Shown piece by piece: positions 31,833 through 43,572 of a DNA stretch of 64,000 nucleotides (position 1 is the first letter of the stretch; every line of letters begins with the position of its first letter). Both the position numbers and the translations under genes were made by a program. This DNA comes from Watersipora subatra (lineage: Eukaryota; Bryozoa; Gymnolaemata; Cheilostomatida; Watersiporidae): NCBI RefSeq assembly GCF_963576615.1, contig NC_088717.1, positions 28,871,213 through 28,935,212 on the forward strand, given 5' to 3'. The notes beneath the pieces were generated by a model. The model was not told the origin of the DNA and ran no database searches. It saw nothing but the letters and a program-made list of their open reading frames with translations.

Positions 31833-33629
31833 CCCTACAGGATGAATTTATTCGCGGAGTTATATTTCGCGAAAATTGTCTTTTCATGCATATTCGCGGA
31901 TGAATTTATTCGCGGCTGAAAACTGCCACTCTCTAGGAAAAGTTAACTCTATTGCGGCTAGTAATAGTTATTCCTACACTTGCGCACATCGCGTGTTCCG
32001 GTTTATATTTAGCTTACAACTGCGAGGCGATCATGCTATTCTACGGTAAACAATTTTTGCTGCGTCTAGAGGTTTTCACGAACATTCATCGCTTTGGAGG
32101 CCTTTGATAAGCCAACAATTTGTGGTAAGTAATGAGTTTTTTACATTTACTAAATTAGTTGAATTTTACTTTGGTTCTTCGGTAAAACGCAATACTAATT
32201 TTTTCCATCCCTACTGCTTCATTATTTGTTTTAGTGAAAGAGAGAGATTTTTCATCATACACCGAAGAACAATTATTGCAAGGGTGGTAGATGTCATTCT
32301 TAGAAGATCACTAACCATTCAGGGAGGTTTGGAAATTGAGGTTGAAGTGACCGCAGCTACTTATGAGAAGAATATATCTGTTTTTAAAAAAGGAACAAAA
32401 ACGCCTTTACGAGCACAAATCTTTGGCCGACCGGCAGAACTTTGCAATAGTAAGCCACAAGAAGAGTTCTGATGATAACTTCCTTACCAGCCATGTAGTA
32501 GCGAGAGAATCGCCTTCAACACCTACCCAAGACCGTGACAGCACAGAGCTGCTATTACTAAAATAACTAGTCAGAAAGCACCATTACACGCTATTATTCA
32601 CATATCAAGAGTATCAGTTTAATTTTATTGCTAGACAACCGCCATATAGACTAAACTGTTTATATTTACTCCATTCATCATTTATAAATATTTATTTGTA
32701 TTGGAAATATTTTATTTGTACACTCAAGTTTGTAATAAATTATAATATATCTATACATGAAATGAAATATATAATTTAATCATGTTTGCTACAGCGATAT
32801 CAAGGAGTTGTTGTCGATGAAGGGGTTGACTGGTTGCCTCTCTGCCAATATTCCTGTCTTGATGAATGTTACTACTTTTCTCTAGTTTTCGTAATCGGAG
32901 TAGGTTGTTTCATTCTCAATCTGCAGTAAACACAAAAACGAAAAAATATTAACGAGTGTTGAGGAAGTAAAAAAACAATAGCTGAAGTATTTAATGAAAG
33001 CGATCAGTTTTTAAACAAAAGAATTAACTAATGCAGTTAATTATGGAAAACGTATCTGCACTGCAAATCAAATACATACCATAATGCCCAGATCAGAAAC
33101 ATGATCGTCCTTGACTTCGGTATTAGAGATTGATGGAGTTGATTCTAATGTAAAAAGACAAGGAGAGCTTTTTTTCTATGCTGAAGCCATGCCGAATAAC
33201 TTGTAAAAACCTTGAATAAATTTGTAAAGTTTGACGCAATGGCAATAAAGCTCGAAGCCTGACGATGATTTTAAAGCAGTTTTGGAACACGGCTACGTTT
33301 AGCACTTCTGCCTCGCGGCTATTTTCGCGATGACGCCATTCTGCATATCTTGTGACAACCTCGAATAATTTTGTAAATAAATGTGATGCATTGCCAATGG
33401 TGTTAGCTCAAAGCTCAGAAAATGATTTTAAAAATGTTTTGGAACTCAATTATGTTTAGTATTTACATTAAAAACTAGGCTAGCGACCAATTTTCAATTT
33501 GATGCAGTAGTTATTCTCTCTTGTGATTAAAAATAGAACTAATTATTCACTGAATTTAATAATTCGCGGGATTTACTGTTCGCGAAATCGCGAATTTTTA
33601 TGACCAACGAATATTTTCATCCTGTAGGG
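31833..33629. mobile_element. 1.8-kb TIR element with TA target duplication
   Basis: The ends are perfect inverted repeats of at least 14 bp (CCCTACAGGATGAA), with TTCGCG-rich subterminal DNA on both sides. TA flanks both ends (31831-31832 and 33630-33631). Removing the element with one TA rejoins the hAT frame as NAL|ITASY, which proves both borders. TA duplication fits the Tc1/mariner/pogo group. The interior coding sequence is decayed. Confidence 0.85.
32055..32330 (+). pseudogene. Possible helix-turn-helix remnant of the TIR element's transposase
   Basis: An exon ending in GTG at the donor GTAAGTAA (32131) joins an exon after TTGTTTTAG (32234) to give CVKERDFSSYTEEQLLQ. After a frameshift it reads VVDVILRRSLTIQGG. 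The pattern Y..EQL..A...V....LTI resembles the psq/CENP-B-type helix-turn-helix of pogo-like transposases. The match is short; a DDE domain was not recognised. Confidence 0.3.
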
Positions 33630-33639
33630 TAAGTGCATT

Positions 33640-33840
33640 ACTATGAGCATAAAGATCTCCAGTTGCAGCAAGTTTATTTCGCTTTACTTGCCACTCTTTG
33701 GACTGAAAGTAATCCCGGTTGTTCTCAGCTAGTGTGGGATGGACTTTTTGCAAGTGTTACTTCAACTGAAATGGTTCCATGGAGTCATTTGAGAAAGTTT
33801 TCAGGCATATCACACATTGATTGTGGAAGCTGAAGACCGT
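33640..33840 (-). pseudogene. hAT transposase N-terminus with BED zinc finger
   Basis: The minus strand reads CVICLKTFSNDSMEPFQLK, an in-frame stop, then HLQKVHP. This is the C-x2-C ... H-x4-H pattern of a BED finger. It is followed by FQSKEWQVKRNKLAA and runs into the inserted TIR element at 33629. It is the missing N-terminal part of the transposase at 30888-31830. Confidence 0.7.
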
Positions 33841-34436
33841 TTTTCATGATATATGAAAACCCATAATCCAAGTAACTCTTATTGGAGGTTCATTTCTTTG
33901 CCTTTGACATCCTGCACTAATTGATAGTTCCGAAAATAAACCGGCGAATGAAAAATATTACAAATGACCTAGTATATGTTTGTACAATAATAATAATCTG
34001 TGACTGTATTAATATTTTTATTTGATCTACTACTAGTAGATGCATGATTATATGACTTCTTTACAGAAAAGCAACTAAGGCATTGCATGAGTGATAATAA
34101 GAAACAATTATAGTGTGAGCATATATGTAATCATTCTTGTACAAAGAATCTTACCAGATTTTTTTTCTTTCACACGTGGTGCAGTAGTTGATAAGTGATT
34201 GTGTCCTTGTGTCAAATACATGTGCACTGTGAGCAGCACAACGTCAAACTAAGCCTTAGTTTGACCGTAGTTACTAAGGTCATTAATTAAGGTCAAGCTT
34301 GCTTATTGGAATTTTTCCAAATTGTTGGCAAGTCTCTCGATTTTGAAAGAAATTTTAAGTTTAAATAAGGCATTGAAAGAAAAACACCAGCCAAATTCTG
34401 TTCAATTTAAAAGTCAACTACGCGCTACACTCACAC
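33841..34436. other. Spacer without gene
   Basis: No gene recognised. A near-perfect palindrome GTCAAACTAAG-C-CTTAGTTTGAC lies at about 34243-34265. Confidence 0.4.
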
Positions 34437-37400
34437 CCCAAAATACACTACATTGGCCTTATAGAAACAAAGTTGGCCTCATAGAAACTACATTGACCTT
34501 ATAGAAACTACATTGACCTTATAGAAACTACATTGACCTTATGGAAACTACATTGGCCTTACAGAAACTATATTGACCTTATGGAAACTACATTGGCCTT
34601 ACAGAAACTACATTGACCTTATAGAAGCTACATTGGCCTTACAGAAACTACATTGGCCTTATAGAAACTACATTGGCCTTATAGAAACTACATTGACCTT
34701 ATAGAAACTACATTGGCCTTACAGAAACTACATTGGCCTTATAGAAACTACATTGGCCTTACAGAAACTACATTGGCCTTATATAAACTACATTGGCCTT
34801 ATAGAAACTACATTGGCCTTACAGAAACTACATTGGCCTTATAGAAACTACATTGGCCTTATAGAAACTACATTGACCTTATAGAAACTACATTGGCCTT
34901 ACAGAAACTACATTGGCCTTATAGAAACTACATTGGCCTTATAGAAACTATATTGGCCTTATGGAAACTACATTGGCCTTACATAAACTACATTGACCTT
35001 ATAGAAGCTACATTGGCCTTACAGAAACTACATTGGCCTTATAGAAACTACATTGACCTTATAGAAACTACATTGACCTTATAGAAACTACATTGACCTT
35101 ATGGAAACTACATTGGCCTTACAGAAACTATATTGGCCTTATGGAAACTACATTGGCCTTACAGAAACTACATTGACCTTATAGAAGCTACATTGGCCTT
35201 ACAGAAACTACATTGGCCTTATAGAAACTACATTGGCCTTATAGAAACTATATTGGCCTTATGGAAACTACATTGGCCTTACATAAACTACATTGACCTT
35301 ATAGAAGCTACATTGGCCTTACAGAAACTACATTGGCCTTATAGAAACTACATTGGCCTTATAGAAACTACATTGGCCTTATAGAAACTACATTGGCCTT
35401 ATAGAAACTACATTGGCCTTACAGAAACTACATTGGCCTTATATAAACTACATTGACCTTATAGAAACTACATTGACCTTATGGAAACTACATTGGCCTT
35501 ATAGCAACTACATTGACCTTATAGAAACTACATTGGCTTTTTAGAAACTAAATTGACCTTATAGAAGCTAAGTTGGCCTTACAGAAACTACATTGACCTT
35601 ATAGAAACTACATTGGCCTTATATAAACTACATTGGCCTTATAGAGACTACATTGGCCTTATAGAAACTACATTGGCCTTACAGAAACTACATTGGCCTT
35701 ATAGAAACTACATTGGCCTTATAGAAACTACATTGGCCTTACAGAAACTACATTGGCCTTATAGAAACTACATTGGCCTTACAGAAACTACATTGGCCTT
35801 ACAGAAACTACATTGGCCTTATAGAAACTACATTGGCCTTACAGAAACTATATTGGCCTTATGGAAACTACATTGGCCTTACATAAACTACATTGACCTT
35901 ATAGAAGCTACATTGGCCTTACAGAAACTACATTGGCCTTATAGAAACTACATTGGCCTTATAGAAACTACATTGGCCTTATAGAAACTACATTGGCCTT
36001 ATAGAAACTACATTGGCCTTACAGAAACTACATTGGCCTTATATAAACTACATTGACCTTATAGAAACTACATTGGCCTTACAGAAACTACATTGGCCTT
36101 ATAGAAACTACATTGGCCTTATAGAAACTATATTGGCCTTATGGAAACTACATTGGCCTTACATAAACTACATTGACCTTATAGAAGCTACATTGGCCTT
36201 ACAGAAACTACATTGGCCTTATAGAAACTACATTGACCTTATAGAAACTACATTGACCTTATAGAAACTACATTGACCTTATGGAAACTACATTGGCCTT
36301 ACAGAAACTATATTGGCCTTATGGAAACTACATTGGCCTTACAGAAACTACATTGACCTTATAGAAGCTACATTGGCCTTACAGAAACTACATTGGCCTT
36401 ATAGAAACTACATTGGCCTTATAGAAACTATATTGGCCTTATGGAAACTACATTGGCCTTACATAAACTACATTGACCTTATAGAAGCTACATTGGCCTT
36501 ACAGAAACTACATTGGCCTTATAGAAACTACATTGGCCTTATAGAAACTACATTGGCCTTATAGAAACTACATTGGCCTTATAGAAACTACATTGGCCTT
36601 ACGGAAACTACATTGGCCTTATATAAACTACATTGACCTTATAGAAACTACATTGACCTTATGGAAACTACATTGGCCTTATAGCAACTACATTGACCTT
36701 ATAGAAACTACATTGGCTTTTTAGAAACTAAATTGACCTTATAGAAGCTAAGTTGGCCTTACAGAAACTACATTGACCTTATAGAAACTACATTGGCCTT
36801 ATATAAACTACATTGGCCTTATAGAGACTACATTGGCCTTATAGAAACTACATTGGCCTTACAGAAACTACATTGGCCTTATAGAAACTACATTGGCCTT
36901 ATAGAAACTACATTGGCCTTACAGAAACTACATTGGCCTTATAGAAACTACATTGGCCTTACAGAAACTACATTGGCCTTACAGAAACTACATTGGCCTT
37001 ATAGAAACTACATTGGCCTTACAGAAACTATATTGGCCTTATGGAAACTACATTGGCCTTACATAAACTACATTGACCTTATAGAAGCTACATTGGCCTT
37101 ACAGAAACTACATTGGCCTTATAGAAACTACATTGGCCTTATAGAAACTACATTGGCCTTATAGAAACTACATTGGCCTTATAGAAACTACATTGGCCTT
37201 ACAGAAACTACATTGGCCTTATATAAACTACATTGACCTTATAGAAACTACATTGACCTTATGGAAACTACATTGGCCTTATAGCAACTACATTGACCTT
37301 ATAGAAACTACATTGGCTTTTTAGAAACTAAATTGACCTTATAGAAGCTAAGTTGGCCTTACAGAAACTACATTGACCTTATAGAAACTACATTGGCCTT

Positions 37401-40078
37401 ATAGAAACTACATTGGCCTTATAGAAACTACATTGGCCTTATAGAAACTACATTGGCCTTACAGAAACTACATTGGCCTTATAGAAACTACATTGGCCTT
37501 ACAGAAACTACATTGGCCTTACAGAAACTACATTGGCCTTATAGAAACTACATTGGCCTTATAGAAACTACATTGGCCTTATAGAAACTACATTGGCCTT
37601 ATAGAAACTACATTGGCCTTACAGAAACTACATTGGCCTTATATAAACTACATTGACCTTATAGAAACTACATTGGCCTTATAGAAACTACATTGGCCTT
37701 ATAGAAACTACATTGGCCTTATAGAAACTACATTGGCCTTACAGAAACTACATTGGCCTTATAGAAACTACATTGGCCTTATAGAAACTACATTGGCCTT
37801 ACAGAAACTACATTGGCCCTATAGAAACTACATTGGCCTTATAGAAACTAAATTGGCCTTATGGAAACTACATTGACCTCATAGAAACTACATTGGCCTT
37901 ATAGAAACTACATTGACCTTATGGAAACTACATTGGCCTTACATAAACTACATTGACCTTATAGAAGCTACATTGGCCTTACAGAAACTACATTGGCCTT
38001 ATGGAAACTACATTGGCCTTATATAAACTACATTGGCCTTACAGAAACTACATTGGCCCTATAGAAACTACATTGGCCTTATAGAAACTACATTGGCCTT
38101 ATAGAAACTACATTGGCCTTACAGAAACTACATTGACCTTATAGAAGCTACATTGACCTTATAGAAACTACATTGGCCTTACAGAAACTATATTGGCCTT
38201 ATGGAAACTACATTGGCCTTACATAAACTACATTGACCTTATAGAAGCTACATTGGCCTTACAGAAACTACATTGGCCTTATAGAAACTAAATTGGCCTT
38301 ATGGAAACTACATTGACCTCATAGAAACTACATTGGCCTTATAGAAACTACATTGACCTTATGGAAACTACATTGGCCTTACATAAACTACATTGACCTT
38401 ATAGAAGCTACATTGGCCTTACAGAAACTACATTGGCCTTATGGAAACTACATTGGCCTTATATAAACTACATTGGCCTTACAGAAACTACATTGGCCCT
38501 ATAGAAACTACATTGGCCTTATAGAAACTACATTGGCCTTATAGAAACTACATTGGCCTTACAGAAACTACATTGACCTTATAGAAGCTACATTGACCTT
38601 ATAGAAACTACATTGGCCTTACAGAAACTATATTGGCCTTATGGAAACTACATTGGCCTTACATAAACTACATTGACCTTATAGAAGCTACATTGGCCTT
38701 ACAGAAACTACATTGGCCTTATAGAAACTACATTGGCCTTATAGAAACTACATTGGCCTTATAGAAACTACATTGGCCTTACATAAACTACATTGACCTT
38801 ATAGAAGCTACATTGGCCTTACAGAAACTACATTGGCCTTATAGAAACTACATTGGCCTTACAGAAGCTACATTGGCCTTATAGAAACTACATTGGCCTC
38901 ATAGAAACTACATTGACCTTATAGAAACTACATTGGCTTTTTAGAAACTAAATTGGCCTTATAGAAACTACATTGGCCTCATAGAAACTACATTGACCTT
39001 ATAGAAACTACATTGGCTTTTTAGAAACTAAATTGACCTTATAGAAGCTACATTGGCCTTATAGAAATTACATTGGCCTTATAGAAACTACATTGACCTT
39101 GTAGAAACTAAATTGACCTTATAGAAACTACATTGACCTTATAGAAGCTACATTGGCCTTATAGAAACTACATTGGCCTCATAGAAACTACATTGACCTT
39201 ATAGAAACTACATTGGCTTTTTAGAAACTAAATTGGCCTTATAGAAACTACATTGGCCTCATAGAAACTACATTGACCTTATAGAAACTACATTGGCTTT
39301 TTAGAAACTAAATTGACCTTATAGAAGCTACATTGGCCTTATAGAAATTACATTGGCCTTATAGAAACTACATTGACCTTGTAGAAACTAAATTGACCTT
39401 ATAGAAACTACATTGACCTTATAGAAGCTGCATTGGCCTTATAGAAACTACATTGGCCTTACAGAAACTACATTGGCCCAATAGAAACTACATTGGCCTT
39501 ATAGAAACTACATTGATCTTATAGAAGCTACATTGGCCTTATAGAAACTACATTGGGCTTACAGAAACTACATTGACCTTATAGAAACTACATTGGCCTT
39601 ACAGAAACTAAATTGGCTTTATAAAAACTACATTGGCCTTATAGAAACTACATTGGCCTTACAGAAACTACATTGACTTTATAGAAACTACATTGGCCCA
39701 ATAGAAACTACATTGGCCTTATAGAAACTACATTGATCTTATAGAAGCTACATTGGCCTCATAGAAACTACATTGACCTTATAGAAACTACATTGGCCTT
39801 TTAGAAACTACATTGACCTTATAGAAACTACATTGGCCTTATAGAAGCTACATTGGCCTTATAGACACTATATTGGCCTTATAGAAACTACATTGGGTTT
39901 ACAGAAACTACATTGACCTTATAGAAACTAAGTTGACCTTATAGAAACTCCATTGTTCCTATAAAAACTACATTGACCTTATAGAAACTACATTGACCTT
40001 ATAGAAACTCCATTGTCCCTATAAAAACTACATTGACCTTAGAGAAACTACATTGACCTTATAGACACTACATTCAAA
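34437..40078. repeat. 20-bp satellite, about 280 copies, with higher-order structure
   Basis: Units read ACATTGGCCTTATAGAAACT with recurrent variants (GACC for GGCC, ACAG or ATGG for ATAG, GAAGCT for GAAACT, GGCTTTTTAG). Distinctive variant strings recur 1180 bp apart (35501/36681), 600 bp apart (36681/37281), 440 bp apart (38051/38491) and 280 bp apart (38931/39211). This shows repeated block duplication. Open frames with a 20-residue period are artefacts of the 60-bp repeat of three units. Confidence 0.98.
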
Positions 40079-40609
40079 GCATGCTATAACAACTATAAAA
40101 AGTCGTTCACACAACAAGACAAAAGGGATGCCAACAAGTTCAGTAAACACATGGCGATTGAAACACGCCAACACCTACTATTCTATGAACTGAACTAAAG
40201 CAATCCGGCTAACTCGGTAACAACTCTAAGAACTCTGCTTTGTGTCTAAAAGAAAAGTTTTACATCCAGTTTTACATACAGGCTACATCTAGCATTGTTA
40301 AACAAATGTAATGAACTTATTTTCATTGTCAAACTTGAAAACCTGATATCTCTAAAAAGCCTTTAATGACCATAATCTCCCAGCTACAAAGTCACTACAT
40401 TAGCTGCAGCATTATTGACTACTTTCCAAATGTATTAGAGATTATTGGCTTTAATTTTCTTCAAACCATGAAACTGTTCAGAATTATGCTGGCTATACAA
40501 TGAAATAGGTTTCAATTTTATTATAAACATATCAAAGGTGATCAGGAAGGATTTCCGCAATCATACATGTCATCGATGAAAAACTTCTATTCTGACTTGG
40601 GTTTTGCAA
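40079..40609. other. Spacer between satellite and Tc1 element
   Basis: No feature was recognised. Confidence 0.4.
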
Positions 40610-40679
40610 CAGTAATGTTGATCAAAAACTTTGTACGTGACAAAGATAAAATTGAAAATTAACTCTTTTATAGGTTGGT

Positions 40680-40695
40680 GGCCCTGAAAAGGGCC
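40680..40695 (-). terminator. Histone-type 3' stem-loop after the Tc1 transposase
   Basis: On the minus strand GGCCCTTTTCAGGGCC is followed by ACCAAC and preceded by CCAAC. The 6-bp stem GGCCCT/AGGGCC with a TTTC loop and trailing ACCA is the animal replication-dependent histone mRNA 3'-end signal. It starts 22 nt after the transposase stop codon (40718-40720), about where it lies in histone genes. A purine run (AAAAGAG) follows about 10 nt later, like a histone downstream element. Confidence 0.7.
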
Positions 40696-40717
40696 GTTGG
40701 GGTTGTTTTGAAAGAGT

Positions 40718-41725
40718 TTAGTATTTAATAGCACCGCCTTTGGCTTTGACAACCATTTGGCATTGTTTTTGCATGCTTCTAACAAGTTTGTCCAATTCTT
40801 CTACAGTGATGACATGGTTCCGGGCTCCCGCTATCTTTTCTATCAGCTCTCTTTTACTTGAAGGGTTTTCTTTGCTGATAATTGTCCCAATCCTCTGTCA
40901 TCGTTTTTCTATGGGCTTAAATGTGGACTCTGTGCAGGCCAGCTGATGGAGCACACTCTGTTGTTTTCTATCCATTCTTTGACTTTTTTGCTCGGTGACA
41001 GGGCGCATTGTCATCTTGGAACCACAACAATTCCCCATCGGTAATGTCTCAAGCACTTTTTAGCACGCTATCTTCCAACACTGAAATGTATTTTGCTCCA
41101 TTCATCATACCATCACAAACTTTCAATTGTACTCCTGATGCACTCATGTATCCCAAACCATCACTGAAGTTGGGTGCTTGATTGTTGGAAGGATACATTC
41201 TGGTCGGTACTCATCTCCTGGTCTTCGGAGCACAAAGTCGTTACCCGCATAGTTCTGTGTAGTGAACGTTGATTCATCAGAAAACGAAACACTCTTCTAC
41301 TGAGCATGCGCTCAGAACAGGTGCAACTTAGCCCACTCCAAACTCTTCTTTGATGGTTTTATGTCAGCAAAGGTTTTCTCTTTGCTTTGCATTCCCTAAG
41401 ACCAGTGGCCAAAAGTCTCCTTCTGACTGTTTTAGAGTCAACAACACCTGTATTCTCCTTTCAGTTATTAGCCACTTCCTTGCTGGTTTTATGACGATCA
41501 GCAAGAGACAGCCTGACAAGTGTTCTGTCATAGCGCTCAGATGATTTTTGAGGTCTTACGGGTCTGGAACACGCTTTAAGGTTTTTGGTCTCATTTCAGC
41601 GCTTCACAGTTGATTTTACACCTTTCTCACTGTATCCAACTTCTTGCGCTATCTTTTTGGCGGACATCTTATTTGTGCAAGTGCAGAATAACTCCTTGCT
41701 TATCTTCAGAATGCATGGCGGGCAT
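40718..41725 (-). pseudogene. Tc1-like transposase, full length but inactivated
   Basis: Starting at MPAMHSEDKQGVI (41725), the decayed frame shows all parts of a Tc1 transposase. A helix-turn-helix segment reads AKKIAQEVGYSEKGVKSTVK. VSFSDESTF holds the first catalytic Asp, followed by PTSVMVW. LFQDDNAPCH, here preceded by W, holds the second Asp. SWPAQSPHLSPIEK is the third catalytic motif. The C-terminus reads VEELDKLVRSMQKQCQMVV then KAKGGAIKY and TAA. It has several in-frame stops and frameshifts, so it is dead. It would have catalysed cut-and-paste transposition into TA. Confidence 0.88.
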
Positions 41726-41996
41726 GATGTGTACATGTAGTCTATAAAGTATTAAAAGTTAGTGTATGAGAAGTCCACTGTTTGATGCAACTTTTATATG
41801 CTATGGAAGGCTTTGTCTGTTGCACATTCTTTGTTAAAATGCCAAACATTTCTCAAATTCCATAAACATTAGAAAGAAAAATCTCATCATGATTGGATTT
41901 CGGCATCATGGTGTGCTTAATACAGCCGATTTCGGCGAGAAATTGGATAAATTATTCATTTAATTCCTTAATACTTTAATCATATTATGTAATATG
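41726..41996. other. Tc1 5' noncoding region
   Basis: Noncoding part of the Tc1 element left of the inserted repeat. It ends in ATTATGTAATATG (41984-41996), which recurs at 43261-43273. Confidence 0.5.
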
Positions 41997-43260
41997 TATA
42001 TCACTAGAAATTCCACTGTCATACAGCCCAAGACCAAAGTGATATTGGAAAAAAGGAAGGGCACTGATGGTTGAGAAATGCAATATTAGCAGTCAAATGG
42101 CAATGCAGTGCAATAGGATAACTGCAATGGTAGCTGTAATGTACTGGGTGTTATTATATACAACAAACAGCAATAATGAAAGAAAAGAATATATGTTTAT
42201 ATCTCTCCCCTGCAATAGGAGAAATGCAATATTGGCCAATATTAGAAGTAAAATGCACTGATATTATTACAATAACCAACATTATTACTATAGTAGTAAT
42301 ATAAAACCAATGCACAATTTTGTTTATATTTAAAAAAGTCATAGCTAACAATATCAAGAAGTGATATTTATATAGATTTTTAGAAAATCTATTTAAAAAA
42401 GTGTTTGGTCATGACAAACAGCAATAATGAAAGGAAAAGATAATATGTCTATATCTCTCCCTCTGCAATAGGAGAAATGCAATATTAGAAGTAAAATACA
42501 CTGATATTATTAGAATAACCAATATTATTAATATAGTAATACAGTAATGATAGAAAACCAATGCACAATTTTGTTTACATTTCAAAACGTCATAGCTAAC
42601 AATATCAAAAAGTATCAAGAAGAATATCCAAACTTATAATTAAATATCGTAATCTCATAAAAATCGTTAGAAAAAAATATCGTCGTCATTTCCTTTACTT
42701 ACACTGTGTTGGACTTCAGTTAGAATACCAAAGTACTCAAATGGGTCTGAAATGTCGGTTAATTTAAAATCGGCAAAAATGAAACGATTTCAGTACTCCT
42801 ATGTTAATTACCGAAACCTTCGTCAATTCGACAATGCTATAGACTGGTGACAAGTGCACGTTATTTTTTCGTGAAATGCGCACGACTTAATCGTTCTATT
42901 CTTTGTCGCTCGGCGTTTTAATTTTCGGTCTCAACTTTTATAAAAGTGAGTCTTAGCAAGTTTTAATAATGATTTTCGTCCAAATAAATCTGTCAATTTG
43001 TGTATAATCCGATTAGATGGGTAAGTTTTAAGATAATAACGACGGTTTACAAAGACTTGGTAACATATTTAAATAGGTTTGTATGTGTTTTGTATCGTTA
43101 TTGTACTTTAACGACTCTACAAAACGATTATTAAATTTGTTGATGAAATTTTGATACAAGGGTTCGTCTCATTGTTGATGAATAATTTTCGGGAGTTGTG
43201 TGCACATGTGCATTTATCATAAATCTCCCAACCAATCGCTTTGCTCTGTTTGGTCGTGGG
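41997..43260 (+). mobile_element. 1.26-kb dispersed repeat, copy 1, flanked by a 13-bp direct repeat
   Basis: The segment from CTAGAAATTCCACTGTC to GTTTGGTCGTGGG matches 61331-62705 in opposite orientation. ATTATGTAATATG is present on both sides (41984-41996 and 43261-43273), consistent with a target-site duplication. Inside, about 240 bp is tandemly duplicated (about 42170-42415 and 42416-42610). A small open frame near the left end (MVEKCNISSQMAMQCNR) is shared by both copies but is unrecognised. The superfamily is unknown. Confidence 0.68.
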
Positions 43261-43572
43261 ATTATGTAATATGCATTGTGTAATCAGTGAGAGTTCTGCA
43301 TCATTTTGAATCAAAAATGGCCTCGATAGGATTAAAATTGATCTGTATATGATAAATTGAACACCCTTGAGAAATGTAAGGATGAGTCCAAACTTTTGTC
43401 CAACACTGTATGTATATAATAACCAACACTGGTGAATTGTAATAGTTTTAGCTATGTATATAATAACCAATACTGGTAAAAACATTCTATCTGAAGATTG
43501 CTCTCAGCAAGCACGAAATTACTAGTAATAAAGTGTTTTATTTAAACTAATAGTCTGTTTTACCAACTTACA

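Larger units (their letters stand above)
30448..33840 (-). mobile_element. hAT element with BED-type transposase, carrying two insertions
   Basis: CAGTGGTTCCCAACCTTTT at 30448-30466 is a hAT terminal repeat. To its right lies a minus-strand transposase running from about 33840 to 30890, interrupted by a LINE fragment (about 30495-30887) and a TIR element (31833-33629). The other terminus was not found. Confidence 0.6.
40610..43408 (-). mobile_element. Tc1-like element interrupted by a 1.26-kb repeat
   Basis: The right end is ...CAAACTTTTGTCCAACACTG (to 43408) followed by TA. The left end, CAGTAATGTTGATCAAAAACTTT from 40610, is a degraded inverted match. Subtracting the insert at about 41997-43260 leaves roughly 1.5 kb, normal for Tc1. 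The transposase is on the minus strand. Confidence 0.65.

Noticed and set aside
34893..37164. Several plus-strand frames with LALQKLHWPYRNYIG-type repeats
   Set aside because: They arise from three 20-bp satellite units per 60 bp and are broken wherever the common TAG variant falls in frame.
40570..40785. Minus-strand frame containing PKAVLLNTK as a histone H2A C-terminus, given the nearby stem-loop
   Set aside because: The resemblance to the H2A AVLLPKK end is short, and the same DNA in another frame encodes the conserved Tc1 C-terminus.
42067..42261. Short open frame at the start of the 1.26-kb repeat as a gene
   Set aside because: Shared by both copies because they are homologous, but the frames diverge and no family is recognised.
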